Of a stretch of 64,000 nt of DNA, positions 22,738 through 31,783 are shown in pieces. Both the position numbers and the translations under genes were made by a program. A model generated the notes under the pieces. It was not told the DNA's origin. It did no database searches and saw only the letters and a list, made by a program, of their open reading frames with translations. The first letter of the stretch is position 1; every line of letters begins with the position of its first letter. Source of the DNA: Paenibacillus sp. Soil766 (GTDB lineage Bacteria > Bacillota > Bacilli > Paenibacillales > NBRC-103111); assembly GCF_001428105.1 (NCBI RefSeq), contig NZ_LMSJ01000058.1, positions 300,913 through 364,912 of the forward strand, written 5' to 3'.

Positions 22738-23491
22738 CCAACGGCAACACTGCGATGCCACTTCGCTCTAACAGCGCGCGGATATCGCGCGCGAACTCCA
22801 CGGCGTGCGCCCCATCGCCGTGGATACAGATCGTGTCCGCGCGCATGCTCAGGTCCTCTCCCGTGAGGGAGAGCACCATGCCTTCGCGGACGAGCCGCTC
22901 CACCTGCGCCGCAGCCTCGACGGCGCTCTCAAGAAGCGCCCCAGCCTGATCGCGGGGCGTCAAAGAGCCGTCCCGCTGGTAGCTGCGGTCCGCGAATGCC
23001 TCGCTCGCGGTCCGCAGCCCCGCGGCGGCGCCCGCCCGCAGCAGCTCGCTGCCGGGCGGGCCATACAGCGTCAGCTCCGCGCTGACGCTGGCCGTTGCAG
23101 CCGCAATCGCGGCGGCTACCTCATGGCGCTTCGCGGCCATGTGGTAGAGTGCGCCATGCGGCTTGACGTGCTGCAGGCGTCCGCCTTCGGCGTGGACGAA
23201 CGCCTGCAGCGCCCCGAGCTGATACAACGTCAGCTCGTAAGCCTCTGCCGGCGTGATCGCGATCTCGCGCCGGCCAAAGCCCTGCAGATCGGGGAGGCCC
23301 GGATGGGCCCCGATCGCAACGCCTTTGCGAAGGCACAGTTGAACTGTGCTGCGCATGGTTGCAGGGTCGCCTGCGTGGAACCCGCAGGCGATATTAGCGG
23401 AGCTGACATAGTCAAGCAGCTCCGCGTCGCGGCCAAGGCGATACGCGCCGAAGCCTTCGCCCATGTCACAATTCAAGTCAATGCGCAGCAT
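22730..23491 (-). CDS. pxpA: 5-oxoprolinase subunit A (LamB/YcsF family)
   Basis: The 253-residue protein starts with RIDLNCDMGEGFGAYRLG, followed by SSANIACGFHAGDPATM, GVAIGAHPGLPDLQGFGRR and HVKPHGALYH, the four hallmark boxes of the LamB/YcsF family. With PxpB and PxpC it converts 5-oxoproline (pyroglutamate) to glutamate using ATP. It is the last gene of the operon, 118 bases after pxpC. Its DNA is strikingly GC-rich with long alanine and arginine-coding runs, unlike pxpB and pxpC, which suggests a different origin for this gene. GGGGAG lies before the ATG. Confidence 0.93.
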   Translation of the reverse strand: MLRIDLNCDMGEGFGAYRLGRDAELLDYVSSANIACGFHAGDPATMRSTVQLCLRKGVAIGAHPGLPDLQGFGRREIAITPAEAYELTLYQLGALQAFVHAEGGRLQHVKPHGALYHMAAKRHEVAAAIAAATASVSAELTLYGPPGSELLRAGAAAGLRTASEAFADRSYQRDGSLTPRDQAGALLESAVEAAAQVERLVREGMVLSLTGEDLSMRADTICIHGDGAHAVEFARDIRALLERSGIAVLPLGT

Positions 23492-23609
23492 GATAATTTC
23501 ACTCCCCGCTTAGATGAATGCCACTCCAGCATCATTATTCAATCTTTTTTTCCTAGTTCTTTCTTTACTCATTTCTCATTACTCTTAAGTGAAGTTGCGT
23601 TGAGTGAAG

Positions 23610-24602
23610 TCAACCCAACCCCCTTAACCAAGCCATCATTCCCGCCCCCAGCAGCTTCAGATCCATCGCCTGAAGCAACAACTGCTCCTGCGCTTCGCTA
23701 TGTGTAACCTCCTGAAAGCGCAGCTGTCCACCTGGCTTCACCTGCGCCACCAACGGCAGATCTGCCGTGATTACGTGACCGATGCGCGGGTAGCCGCCAG
23801 TTGTTTGGCAATCCGCCATCAGGAGAATGGGTTGTCCACTTGAGGGGACCTGGATTGTGCCTTCAATGACAGCTTCCGAGATCATTTCGTAAGATAAGCC
23901 AGCTTCGAGCTCAAGCTTAGGATCACTAGACAACCGATACCCCATTCGATCCGATTGTGAAGTAACGAGAAAGCTTTGAGCCAGCAATCTAGACCAACTG
24001 TTAGGGGTAAATAAGGAGGCTTCCTTCCCCCTCACGATCCGTATTGTCGGGTTGTCGCGATAGTCAGGACGAACCATTGAACTGACAAACTTGCTGCGTA
24101 GTTCAACTTCGTTCACAACCTCAAAGTCTAGCGCTTCCTTCTCTACTTTCAGTACATCCCCAGTACGAAGTGCTCTTCCCTCATATCCACCAATGGCCGC
24201 TCTCTGATAAGTGCTGTGGCTTCCTAGCACGTAATCTGCCTTGAATCCGCCATGCACTGCTAAATACGCTCTACACCCATGGATTGCATATCGAAGGTGC
24301 AACTCATTCCCAGAATGAAGTATAAATGGCTGCCATAATGGCGCTGCTACTCCATCCACTTCTGCGCCCATGTCTGCTCCGCAAATGGCCACCAACATAT
24401 CCTTTTGTGCAACTAGCATTGGCCCCTGAAGTGTCATTTCCAAGGTAGCCGCTTCCAAGCCATTACCAACCAACAGATTCGCTCCCCTGTGTGCAAACCG
24501 ATCCATCGGTCCTGACACAATGACCCCATGTTTGCGATAACCATAGCGCCCCTCATCCTGTAAGGTAGATAAAAGCCCCGGTTTCCTAACTTCAAAGCTC
24601 AT
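23610..24602 (-). CDS. pxpC: 5-oxoprolinase subunit C (biotin-dependent carboxyltransferase fold)
   Basis: The 330-residue protein begins FEVRKPGLLSTLQDEGRYGYRKHGV and GPMDRFAHRGANLLVGN, typical of PxpC/KipA. Later boxes include MGYRLSSDPKL and QPILLMADCQTTGGYPRIGHV. It pairs with PxpB in 5-oxoprolinase. The frame extends 18 codons upstream into pxpB, but the ATG at 24602 gives the family's usual N-terminus, with GAAGGGAA as the site, and an 11-base overlap with pxpB that implies coupling. Confidence 0.93.
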   Translation of the reverse strand: MSFEVRKPGLLSTLQDEGRYGYRKHGVIVSGPMDRFAHRGANLLVGNGLEAATLEMTLQGPMLVAQKDMLVAICGADMGAEVDGVAAPLWQPFILHSGNELHLRYAIHGCRAYLAVHGGFKADYVLGSHSTYQRAAIGGYEGRALRTGDVLKVEKEALDFEVVNEVELRSKFVSSMVRPDYRDNPTIRIVRGKEASLFTPNSWSRLLAQSFLVTSQSDRMGYRLSSDPKLELEAGLSYEMISEAVIEGTIQVPSSGQPILLMADCQTTGGYPRIGHVITADLPLVAQVKPGGQLRFQEVTHSEAQEQLLLQAMDLKLLGAGMMAWLRGLG

Positions 24603-25377
24603 TGCTCGCATTCCCTTCTTCGAAAGCATGAAACTCATCAGATGTAATGGCCACAAATTTCACTTGATCACCAACTTGGAGCAGCGATGGAGGAACTGTG
24701 TCCGGACGAAACAATCGGAGTGGCGTTCGACCGATAAGCTGCCAGCCTCCAGGTGTTTCAAAAGGGTAAATCCCCGTCTGTGCCCCGCCAATGCCCACAG
24801 AGCCAACTGGAATTCGTGTGCGCGGTACTGATTTCCGCGGCGTAGTAAGCCTAGCATCCATACCTCCCAGATATGGAAAACCAGGTGCGAAACCAATCAT
24901 GTAAACTGGATACACACGAGACGTATGCCAATACACGATTTCTTCTGTACGCACTTGATGATACTCTGCTACATCTGCCAGATCGGGTCCAAATGCCGCC
25001 TCATAGCAGACTGGAATCTCCTTGACGGCTCTTAACTGCCCGGCTAATCCCTCACGATCTTCCTCTAGATACGCATCTAATAACTGCTCGATGTGTTGCA
25101 AGACATAATCATATGGAAGCCAATCAGCTGTCCAATGGGATCGCCCACTTTTTAACATAGATTCGGAAGAATAGTTATAAATGCGGAATGCATCATAATA
25201 AATTGTAATGGTCGTATAAGCGGCGACTAGCTCAATGAAGCCTTCCTGCCAGTTAGTTTCTAAATAATTCACTACTTGCCTGACCTTATGTAGATTCGTT
25301 AACGAAATGTCCGTACCTAAGCGAATCACAATCGCTGAGTCTCCAAGCGGATGGCATTCGTAGGCAAGCTTGGTCAT
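24592..25377 (-). CDS. pxpB: 5-oxoprolinase subunit B (KipI family)
   Basis: The 261-residue protein begins with YECHPLGDSAIVIRLG and has IPVCYEAAFGPDLADVAEYHQ, YMIGFAPGFPYLGGMD, TPRKSVPRTRIPVGSVGI and QTGIYPFETPGGWQLIGRTP, the full set of KipI/PxpB motifs. Some Bacillus members inhibit the sporulation kinase KinA, but the enzyme role with PxpA and PxpC is better supported here by the operon. The ATG at 25377 overlaps the stop of the upstream hydrolase in an ATGA junction. Confidence 0.94.
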   Translation of the reverse strand: MTKLAYECHPLGDSAIVIRLGTDISLTNLHKVRQVVNYLETNWQEGFIELVAAYTTITIYYDAFRIYNYSSESMLKSGRSHWTADWLPYDYVLQHIEQLLDAYLEEDREGLAGQLRAVKEIPVCYEAAFGPDLADVAEYHQVRTEEIVYWHTSRVYPVYMIGFAPGFPYLGGMDARLTTPRKSVPRTRIPVGSVGIGGAQTGIYPFETPGGWQLIGRTPLRLFRPDTVPPSLLQVGDQVKFVAITSDEFHAFEEGNASNEL

Positions 25378-26177
25378 GCGAAATGCTGCTTTTTCAACCA
25401 GTTTGCGCATACCTCAGTCCAGATATATGCTTCTGGATGATCAGCGGCAATTCCGATCCCGTGAACTCCTGACTCGAAGACATGCAGATCGAAAGGTATT
25501 TTATTGCGGCTAAGGCTACTTGCAAACAACAAGCTATTTTCAACCGGAACCGCTGCATCATCAGCCGTATGCCATAGGAAGGTTGGCGGGGTATCTGTCG
25601 TTACATGAAGTTCATTGCTTAAATCCATGACTAACTCTTCACTAGCATCTGCGCCTATCAAATTAATTCGTGAACCTTGGTGCGCGTTCACACCAAATGA
25701 AATAACCGGATAACACAGCACCATAAGATTCGGACGGGAGCTATGATGCTCGATCGGATCCGACGACGTTCGATCTCCTGCATCGTAGTGAGTACCCGCT
25801 GTTGCTGCCAAGTGTCCACCTGCAGAAAAACCAAGAATACCTATGCGATTAGCATCGACTCCCCAGCCTTCCGCATGATGTCTCACGGTTCGAATGGCCC
25901 GCTTAGCATCTTGCAATGGAACTGGATGTTTATATGGCGCTAAACGATAGTTCAATACGAAAGCAGATATGCCTAACCCATTCAGCCATTTGGCAATTGG
26001 CTCGCCTTCATGAGGGGCACGTCTGCCGTATGCACCACCTGGACATACAATAACAGCTCCATGCAAGCCATCTCCCTCAGCCGGATATAAGGTTAAGCTT
26101 GGGCAGCCTTGGTTCTCCTCACCTTGACTATCTAGTGTAACTCCTGGCCATAATTCAATCGTTGTCCCTGTGTTCAA
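25374..26177 (-). CDS. Alpha/beta hydrolase, esterase-like
   Basis: The 267-residue protein has the alpha/beta hydrolase pattern: oxyanion region VIVCPGGAYGRRAPHEGEP, nucleophile Ser in ILGFSAGGHLAAT (about residue 124), acid Asp in HTADDAAVPVEN, and catalytic His in ESGVHGIGIA. It resembles the BD-FAE/acetylxylan esterase group. It is the first gene of the pxp operon and is joined to pxpB by a 4-base overlap, so it might release pyroglutamyl or related compounds; the substrate is unknown. Start is TTG at 26177 after AGGGGG with seven-base spacing. Confidence 0.87.
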   Translation of the reverse strand: MNTGTTIELWPGVTLDSQGEENQGCPSLTLYPAEGDGLHGAVIVCPGGAYGRRAPHEGEPIAKWLNGLGISAFVLNYRLAPYKHPVPLQDAKRAIRTVRHHAEGWGVDANRIGILGFSAGGHLAATAGTHYDAGDRTSSDPIEHHSSRPNLMVLCYPVISFGVNAHQGSRINLIGADASEELVMDLSNELHVTTDTPPTFLWHTADDAAVPVENSLLFASSLSRNKIPFDLHVFESGVHGIGIAADHPEAYIWTEVCANWLKKQHFA

Positions 26178-26275
26178 TGTGAAACCCCCTCATGCGATTA
26201 ACGTACTAAGTTAATAATAGCCAATCCTTATCCAGTAGAAAAGCATCTATTTCAACTCAGAAGGAGCGATTCGAA

Positions 26276-26596
26276 ATGATTGTAGTTACAACAGAGAACA
26301 TTGCCGGTTATGAGGTTACAGAAGTTCTGGGCAGTACCTTTGGCGTCGTCGTGCGGGCTAGAGGCATTGGCGGAGATATTATGGCTTCTCTAAAAGGGCT
26401 AATTGGCGGAGAAGTCACGCAGTATACGCAAATGGTGGAAGACGGCCGCAAGCAAGCCATGGACCGACTGGTCAAGAATGCCGCTGCCATGGGCGGGGAT
26501 GCGATTGTCATGATGAGGTTCGACAGCGGGGATATTGGTCAAAATATGAGCGAAATCGTCGCGTATGGCACAGCCGTTCGGACGCGAAGGCTATGA
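26276..26596 (+). CDS. YbjQ (UPF0145) heavy-metal-binding-domain protein
   Basis: The 106-residue protein matches YbjQ: it begins MIVVTTENIAGYEVTEVLG, with GVVVRARGIGGDIMASLKGLIGGEV, EDGRKQAMDRLVKNA and GGDAIVMMRFDSGDI. The family forms pentameric assemblies and has no established function despite the metal-binding name. AAGGAG precedes the ATG. It overlaps the next gene by four bases, so the pair forms an operon, ended by a strong terminator. Confidence 0.9.
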   Translation: MIVVTTENIAGYEVTEVLGSTFGVVVRARGIGGDIMASLKGLIGGEVTQYTQMVEDGRKQAMDRLVKNAAAMGGDAIVMMRFDSGDIGQNMSEIVAYGTAVRTRRL

Positions 26597-26838
26597 GCGG
26601 AATCTTTTCCATTTTGCTCGTATACGGCTTGTGGGTTATAGGCTTCCTTATTCTACTTCTTCTAGGTTATTTCGTTTACGACAAGCGCTACAAAACAAAT
26701 GGTACCGCGACACCGCAATCGCCTCCTAATGGCTTTCTTTTTACAGCTGAGGTTTTCATAGATCCAAAAGACGGATTCACCTATCGGGTATATTACAATC
26801 CTCGAACAGGAGATCGTGCTTATATTCGTGAAAAGTAA
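26593..26838 (+). CDS. Small single-pass membrane protein, function unknown
   Basis: The 81-residue product has one membrane helix (about residues 5-28, ILLVYGLWVIGFLILLLLGY), a short basic stretch and a soluble C-terminal part with GFTYRVYYNPRTGDRAYI. I do not recognise a named family. Its ATG overlaps the ybjQ-like stop codon (ATGA), which argues that it is real and that the two products are linked in function. Confidence 0.7.
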   Translation: MSGIFSILLVYGLWVIGFLILLLLGYFVYDKRYKTNGTATPQSPPNGFLFTAEVFIDPKDGFTYRVYYNPRTGDRAYIREK

Positions 26839-26852
26839 CTTTTTCAGAAACG

Positions 26853-26911
26853 AAAAGCCTTACAAAAGCTGAGAACACGACGTTTCTCTCGCTCTTGTAA
26901 GGCTTTTTCAA
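26853..26911. terminator. Terminator shared by the YbjQ pair and the nucleotidase
   Basis: AAAAGCCTTACAA at 26853-26865 pairs perfectly with TTGTAAGGCTTTT at 26895-26907. T-run on one side and A-run on the other suit the convergent genes. Confidence 0.88.
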
Positions 26912-26922
26912 TAAAACAAGAC

Positions 26923-28518
26923 CTAATCCCAGATCACTTTCCAATTATGGTTAACGCTCGCCTCGATCGTACCTCGTTCCATAATGTAGCCTGCCAGAAG
27001 CTCTGCTACATCCGTTGGAATATCTTTGACAACTGGTTTATTCTGGAACATAGCGTAGTTGCCCCCGCCAGCAGCGCGATAATTGTTCATGACCACATCA
27101 AATGAGGCGTCTAGCCTGATCGGTTTCCCTTCAAAATCCAGCTGAACAACCCGATCCCCGACTGGACGAGATACGTTTAACGTGTAGGATATTCCCTCCC
27201 ACATATCGTAATTGTAATGGGCAGGCTTCGGTTCCATGAAGGACTTGCTTACTTGCAGCTCTCCATTTTCCGCTAATTCAAAATACTCCGCAGATTGCTC
27301 CAAAGCATCCTTAATATCCTGACCAGAGATTCGAATGACCTTGAGGGTGTTCGGATAGATGTAGTTGGAAACGATATCCCGCATGGTAATATCCGCTGGG
27401 AATCCAGGTGAAATGTTATCGAACAGCGCTGTGTTTGAAATCTGGGCACCTGACAGCTCCATCTGGACTTTGTTAATAAACTCAATTAACGCATTGTCCT
27501 CCGTACGAATCCCCATAGGATCTTTCACAAGCATGTCCCCCGTAAGTTTCCCGATGGGTTGATCAAGCCACAGCTGTGTCTTCGCTTCGTAAGAGCTGAT
27601 CTGCTCCAGCAACACCGCATCTGGCTCCACATTTGCAACAGATAGAAGCTCCGATTGCTTGGAAGCAATGCGCCACATCCCCTCTGTCTGCTCTAGCACG
27701 ATGTCCACCTTGCCAAGCGTAACACCAGCAGTTCCTGGTTGAACGATGGTTACACCGTTAATTTGAGCGCCAGATATACTTCGATGCTGATGACCTGTAA
27801 GCAGCACGTCGATCCCTTCAACTTCCATACACAGCTGGTACCCTTGATTCTCGCCTGTCAGCGGTTCCGTAGGCTCACCAGTTGCGATATCTCTTTCGAA
27901 TCCACCATGGTAGGAAACAACAATGACATCTACCTGTTCTTGCTCTTTGAGGAACTGTATCCATGTACGAGCTGCAGCAATCGGATCTTCAAACCGTAAG
28001 CCTACGATATGCTTCGGGTCTTCCCAATTCGGAATATACGGAGTTGTTAATCCGAGAATCCCTACACGCACGCCATCCGCAAATTGCTTAATCAGATAAG
28101 GCTTACCAAAGAATGGTTCTCCCGTCTCCTCATTCACAATGTTGGCGCATAACCATGGGAAATTAGATTCCCGAACTGCTTTCTGAAGCACATTCATGCC
28201 ATAATTGAACTCATGATTCCCTAGTACTGCCCCATCAAATTTCAAGTAGTTCAGACCTAACACCATGGGATTAATAGGTACATTATCCAAGCGCGCATGG
28301 TGATAGGCGAGTGGCGTCCCCTGGATCAGATCTCCGTTATCCAACACAATGACATGCGCTTCCTTAGCGCGTTCCTGTGTAATTAAGGTGGCGATTTTCG
28401 TCAAGCCCACATCATTGGGATGATTATTTGCATAATGAATGGGAAACATATTCCCATGGAGGTCGCTTGTTTCTAAAATCGTAATATGACTAGTTCGTGC
28501 TTGTCCAATCTGCGTCAA
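26923..28518 (-). CDS. Bifunctional metallophosphatase / 5'-nucleotidase
   Basis: The 531-residue protein has a calcineurin-like phosphoesterase domain (about 10-300) with metal motifs DLHGN, GDLIQGTP, GNHEFNYG and GHQHRS, followed by the 5'-nucleotidase C-terminal domain (about 330-500) with FDNISPG and NNYRAAGGGNYAMF for base recognition. It resembles the cyclic-nucleotide phosphodiesterase/nucleotidase of YfkN type but has no obvious signal peptide. The start is taken as TTG at 28518, with AGGAG eight bases upstream; a GTG three codons before overlaps that site. It is divergent from phnD, with a candidate Pho box between. Confidence 0.88.
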   Translation of the reverse strand: MTQIGQARTSHITILETSDLHGNMFPIHYANNHPNDVGLTKIATLITQERAKEAHVIVLDNGDLIQGTPLAYHHARLDNVPINPMVLGLNYLKFDGAVLGNHEFNYGMNVLQKAVRESNFPWLCANIVNEETGEPFFGKPYLIKQFADGVRVGILGLTTPYIPNWEDPKHIVGLRFEDPIAAARTWIQFLKEQEQVDVIVVSYHGGFERDIATGEPTEPLTGENQGYQLCMEVEGIDVLLTGHQHRSISGAQINGVTIVQPGTAGVTLGKVDIVLEQTEGMWRIASKQSELLSVANVEPDAVLLEQISSYEAKTQLWLDQPIGKLTGDMLVKDPMGIRTEDNALIEFINKVQMELSGAQISNTALFDNISPGFPADITMRDIVSNYIYPNTLKVIRISGQDIKDALEQSAEYFELAENGELQVSKSFMEPKPAHYNYDMWEGISYTLNVSRPVGDRVVQLDFEGKPIRLDASFDVVMNNYRAAGGGNYAMFQNKPVVKDIPTDVAELLAGYIMERGTIEASVNHNWKVIWD

Positions 28519-28571
28519 GCGATCCACTCCTATCCATAATTATTGTAAAGTTTTACATATCATTTGTCAGT

Positions 28572-28610
28572 TTAACAAATACTTCACACTATCTTCCATA
28601 TCTCTTATGA
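28572..28610 (+). promoter_or_regulatory. Candidate PhoP box upstream of phnD
   Basis: Four related hexamers lie at exact 11-bp spacing: TTAACA (28572), TTCACA (28583), TTCCAT (28594) and TTATGA (28605). The first two match the PhoP consensus TT(A/C/T)ACA and the others are weaker. TATAGT at 28617-28622 could be the -10 box, placing the repeats at about -57 to -19, where PhoP-P activates Bacillus promoters. Confidence 0.55.
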
Positions 28611-28667
28611 TAATGTTATAGTACAACATAGATAAAAAGTAAATATTTAAACGGAGGTCAAAAAACA

Positions 28668-29648
28668 ATGAAAAAAATAACAGTACTAAGTTTATCCATG
28701 GTCGTAGCTGCAGGTGCTCTTGTTGGTTGCGCGAAAAAAGACGAAACTCCAGCTGCTTCATCAACTGCAGCAGCAACAGCAGCGGCAACGGCAACAGCTA
28801 CTCCAGCAGCAGCGGCAGGTTTCATTCCGAAAGAACTTAAAGTACAATTCGTACCTTCCCAAAATGCTGAGACACTTGAAGCAAAAGCTAAGCCACTTGA
28901 AAAATTGCTTACAGATAAACTAGGAATCCCAGTTAAGGTTTCCGTTTCCACAGATTACAACGTTGTTATCGAAGCCATGTCCTCCAAACAAGTTGATGTT
29001 GGCTTCTTGCCACCAAGTAACTATGTAGTAGCCCACGATAACCGTAAAGCTGCTGATCTTCTTGTACAAGCACAACGTTTTGGCGTTGATGATGCAACAG
29101 GAAAACCGACGACTGAGCTTGTCGATTTCTACAAATCGATGATCGTTGTTAAAGCCGATTCTCCAATCAAATCTGTTGCAGATTTGAAAGGTAAGAAAAT
29201 GGGCTGGCAAGGTGTTACTTCCGCAGCTGGTTATGTATACCCAGGTCTAGTGTTGAAGCAAGCTGGCGTTGACCCAGTGAAAGATGTAACAGGCGTTCAA
29301 TTCCAAGGACATGACAAAGCGGTTATCGCACTTCTTAACGGTCAAGTTGATGCAGTAGGCGTGTTCCAAGATATCCGTACAAACATGTTGAAGGATTACC
29401 CAGATATCTTCAAACAAACGAAAGTTCTTGCTTTCTCTGACAAAATTCCAAACGATACCATCGCTGTTCGTTCCGATATGGATGCGGCTTGGAAGAAGAA
29501 AATTCAAGATGCTTTCATCGCGATCGGTAACGATCCAGAAGGCAAAAAAGTGATCATTGATGTATACACACACCAAGGTTATGTAGCTACAACGGATGAT
29601 AAATTCAACATCGTTCGTGAAGCTAACAAAGCAATGGGCTTGAAATAA
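28668..29648 (+). CDS. phnD: Phosphonate/phosphite-type ABC substrate-binding lipoprotein
   Basis: The 326-residue protein has a lipoprotein signal (lipobox LVGC), an Ala/Thr-rich linker, and a PhnD-type periplasmic-binding domain from about residue 48: LKVQFVPSQNAETLEAKAKPLEKLL, VDVGFLPPSNYVVAH, and MGWQGVTSAAGYVYPGLVLKQAG. PhnD proteins bind phosphonates, phosphite or similar oxyanions. The cognate ABC components phnC and phnE are on the other strand 0.5 kb further on, so this gene is separately transcribed, probably under PhoP. GGAGG lies before the ATG. No C-P lyase genes are in the window. Confidence 0.93.
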   Translation: MKKITVLSLSMVVAAGALVGCAKKDETPAASSTAAATAAATATATPAAAAGFIPKELKVQFVPSQNAETLEAKAKPLEKLLTDKLGIPVKVSVSTDYNVVIEAMSSKQVDVGFLPPSNYVVAHDNRKAADLLVQAQRFGVDDATGKPTTELVDFYKSMIVVKADSPIKSVADLKGKKMGWQGVTSAAGYVYPGLVLKQAGVDPVKDVTGVQFQGHDKAVIALLNGQVDAVGVFQDIRTNMLKDYPDIFKQTKVLAFSDKIPNDTIAVRSDMDAAWKKKIQDAFIAIGNDPEGKKVIIDVYTHQGYVATTDDKFNIVREANKAMGLK

Positions 29649-29685
29649 TTTCAAAATACTTTAAAATCAAATTACACACGACAGA

Positions 29686-29735
29686 AAAAACCACCGCAGC
29701 ATGTGTCTAACATCCATGACGCGGTGGTTTTTCCC
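29686..29735 (+). terminator. Terminator after phnD
   Basis: AAAACCACCGC near 29688-29698 pairs with GCGGTGGTTTT at 29720-29730, followed by T-rich sequence. Confidence 0.85.
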
Positions 29736-29875
29736 TTCTAAAATTTACATTCTATACCAGACTTTCCTTGCATATTATGAATGTGGCACGCCCGTCCAAG
29801 CTTTTCGTTTACTTCGGGCTATCAAATGTTTACTAATTCGGTCGTGTCATAATTCATTGTGGGGTGAAAAACGGG

Positions 29876-30124
29876 ATGTACGAAATGCTGATCATGCGTA
29901 AAACAGAAGTGATTATTCGGTGCGGCACCGATGAAGTTCGAGGCGTCATTGCGCAGTATTACCCAGAATTCCAGCTTTTAAAAATCAACAACATTATGAT
30001 CCCTATCACCCTAATAGATCAAATTGAAATTATAGGGCCGGATGAACCCCTCACTCAAGCTTCACATCGTCTTCGTGAGCCTCGTATCCTTTACTTGGTT
30101 GCGCAAGGTGGGAGTCATCAGTAA
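29876..30124 (+). CDS. Small beta-rich protein, function unknown
   Basis: The 82-residue protein reads EVIIRCGTDEVRGVIAQYYPEF then LLKINNIMIPITLIDQIEII, an alternating pattern that looks like a small Sm-like beta barrel, followed by a basic tail. I do not recognise a named family. The start is uncertain: GGGGTG fits the ATG at 29876, but a GTG at 29864 or a later ATG at 29885 is possible. It lies alone between phnD and a terminator. Confidence 0.5.
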   Translation: MYEMLIMRKTEVIIRCGTDEVRGVIAQYYPEFQLLKINNIMIPITLIDQIEIIGPDEPLTQASHRLREPRILYLVAQGGSHQ

Positions 30125-30141
30125 TACATGGCTATTGAAGT

Positions 30142-30187
30142 AAAAGGCAGTCCTTGAAGGTTACAACCTTCAGGAACTGCCTTTTTG
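30142..30187. terminator. Terminator between the small gene and phnE
   Basis: AAAAGGCAGT at 30142 pairs with ACTGCCTTTT ending near 30186, with an inner GAAGGTT/AACCTTC stem; T- and A-runs flank both sides. Confidence 0.85.
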
Positions 30188-30208
30188 GTTCGAACAAGTG
30201 ATTCGATG

Positions 30209-31783
30209 TTATACGATGCGCTTTCGTAATGATCCCGAGATATAGTCAATGATGGAGACGGTAACGATAATCCCAATCAAGATAATGCCTACTCGCGGCC
30301 ATTGCCTTGCATTCAGTGCGAAGATGAGCGGTGTCCCGATCCCCCCAGCACCAATGACTCCAAGTAAGGTCGCAGAGCGCACATTGATTTCAAAACGATA
30401 CAACGTATACGAAATGAAATCCGGTATAACCTGTGGAATGACCGCGAATGACATCCGCTGCCAGAAATTCGCTCCAACAGCCGTCATAGCCTCTGTAGGA
30501 CCCATATCCATGTTCTCAATAGCCTCGGCATACAATTTACCAAGCATTCCCACAGAATGCAGGCCAAGGGCCATTACGCCCGCGTAGGCGTTCGGTCCAA
30601 CTGCTTTAATAAAGATCAAGGCCATAATGATTTCCGGAATCGTACGAACGACGCTAAGGAATAGCTTCCCTGTACCTGAAACAGCACGGTACTTGCTCAT
30701 ATTCGCTGCGGCCCAGAAAGCAAAAGGAAGACAAACGATCGCAGATACGAAGTTACCTAAATAGGAAATGGACAAGGTTTCAAGCAAGGAACGAAGTAAA
30801 TCTTCCCCTTCTGGGATATAGACATAGGCCCAGTCTGGATGGAATAATCCACTGATCATCGCTTTTGTAAGAATCCAAGTGGTTGGTTGAAAGCCAGTTA
30901 GCTCCAAGCCAGTTAGTGCCCATACAAGAAGTCCGATCACAGCAACTACACCAATAATTTTAAACGTATTCGCTTGTGTTTCTGACATGGGTTTGGCACT
31001 GCCTTTTAACAAATACGTACGGAATCGTGTGCTCACCAAATCAATGATGACGACGATCAGCAACGTATAAATGACAATGGCACAAGACTGATCATAACGG
31101 AACAGATCGAGTGTATTTTTGAGCAATAAGCCGATACCACCTGCGCCAACCAGACCGAGGATGGCAGATGCACGAATGCTCACTTCAAACGTGTACAGGA
31201 AATGCGCCAGGTACGTAGGAGCAACTTGAGGCAGAACCCCGAAACGGATCAGCTTCAACTTATTAGCTCCAACTGCCGTCATCGCTTCAAGCGGACCCGG
31301 ATCGATGGCTTCAGTTGATTCATAAGAAAGCTTTGAAATAATACCAAAGGTAAAGAAGATTAGTGCTAACGTACCTGCTGTTGGCCCAAAGCCTACTAAT
31401 ACGGCAAATAAGGCTGCATAGAGCAAATCAGGAATGGTACGAACAAAATTCATAATAAATCGAGCAGGATAAGACAACCATGGCGACGATGTTACGTTAC
31501 GCGCAGCGAGCAGCGCCATTGGGAATGCGAATAGTGCGCCAACAATTGTGCCCAGAATGGACATTTGTATGGTTTGGGCCATCGGCTTCCAAATATCAGC
31601 GAAGAATAGCCAATCTGGCGGAAACATTTCTGCGATGAATTTCATGATCTCCGGCGTACCGGTAGCTAATCTTGTCAGCGTCGCATCTGTCTGATAGATA
31701 CTGCCGATCAAGAATAGCACCATGATCACGATGATCATATAGAACTTAGTGCGCGGAGGCTTTTTGACGGTTGCTGCACTCAT
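30209..31783 (-). CDS. phnE: Tandem fused PhnE permease (two PhnE domains)
   Basis: The 524-residue protein is two PhnE-type permeases joined head to tail; a usual PhnE has about 265 residues. The N-half (about 1-265) and the C-half (about 275-524) each have five or six membrane helices and an EAA loop for the ATPase: EAMTAVGANKLKLIRFGVLP and EAMTAVGANFWQRMSFAVIP. Each half also has an AGGIG motif near its end. One polypeptide can thus supply the whole membrane part of the transporter. It overlaps phnC by four bases. Confidence 0.93.
   Translation of the reverse strand: MSAATVKKPPRTKFYMIIVIMVLFLIGSIYQTDATLTRLATGTPEIMKFIAEMFPPDWLFFADIWKPMAQTIQMSILGTIVGALFAFPMALLAARNVTSSPWLSYPARFIMNFVRTIPDLLYAALFAVLVGFGPTAGTLALIFFTFGIISKLSYESTEAIDPGPLEAMTAVGANKLKLIRFGVLPQVAPTYLAHFLYTFEVSIRASAILGLVGAGGIGLLLKNTLDLFRYDQSCAIVIYTLLIVVIIDLVSTRFRTYLLKGSAKPMSETQANTFKIIGVVAVIGLLVWALTGLELTGFQPTTWILTKAMISGLFHPDWAYVYIPEGEDLLRSLLETLSISYLGNFVSAIVCLPFAFWAAANMSKYRAVSGTGKLFLSVVRTIPEIIMALIFIKAVGPNAYAGVMALGLHSVGMLGKLYAEAIENMDMGPTEAMTAVGANFWQRMSFAVIPQVIPDFISYTLYRFEINVRSATLLGVIGAGGIGTPLIFALNARQWPRVGIILIGIIVTVSIIDYISGSLRKRIV

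Noticed and set aside
22805..23707. 300-codon plus-strand frame opposite pxpA
   Set aside because: High-GC antisense shadow of pxpA with no conserved motifs.
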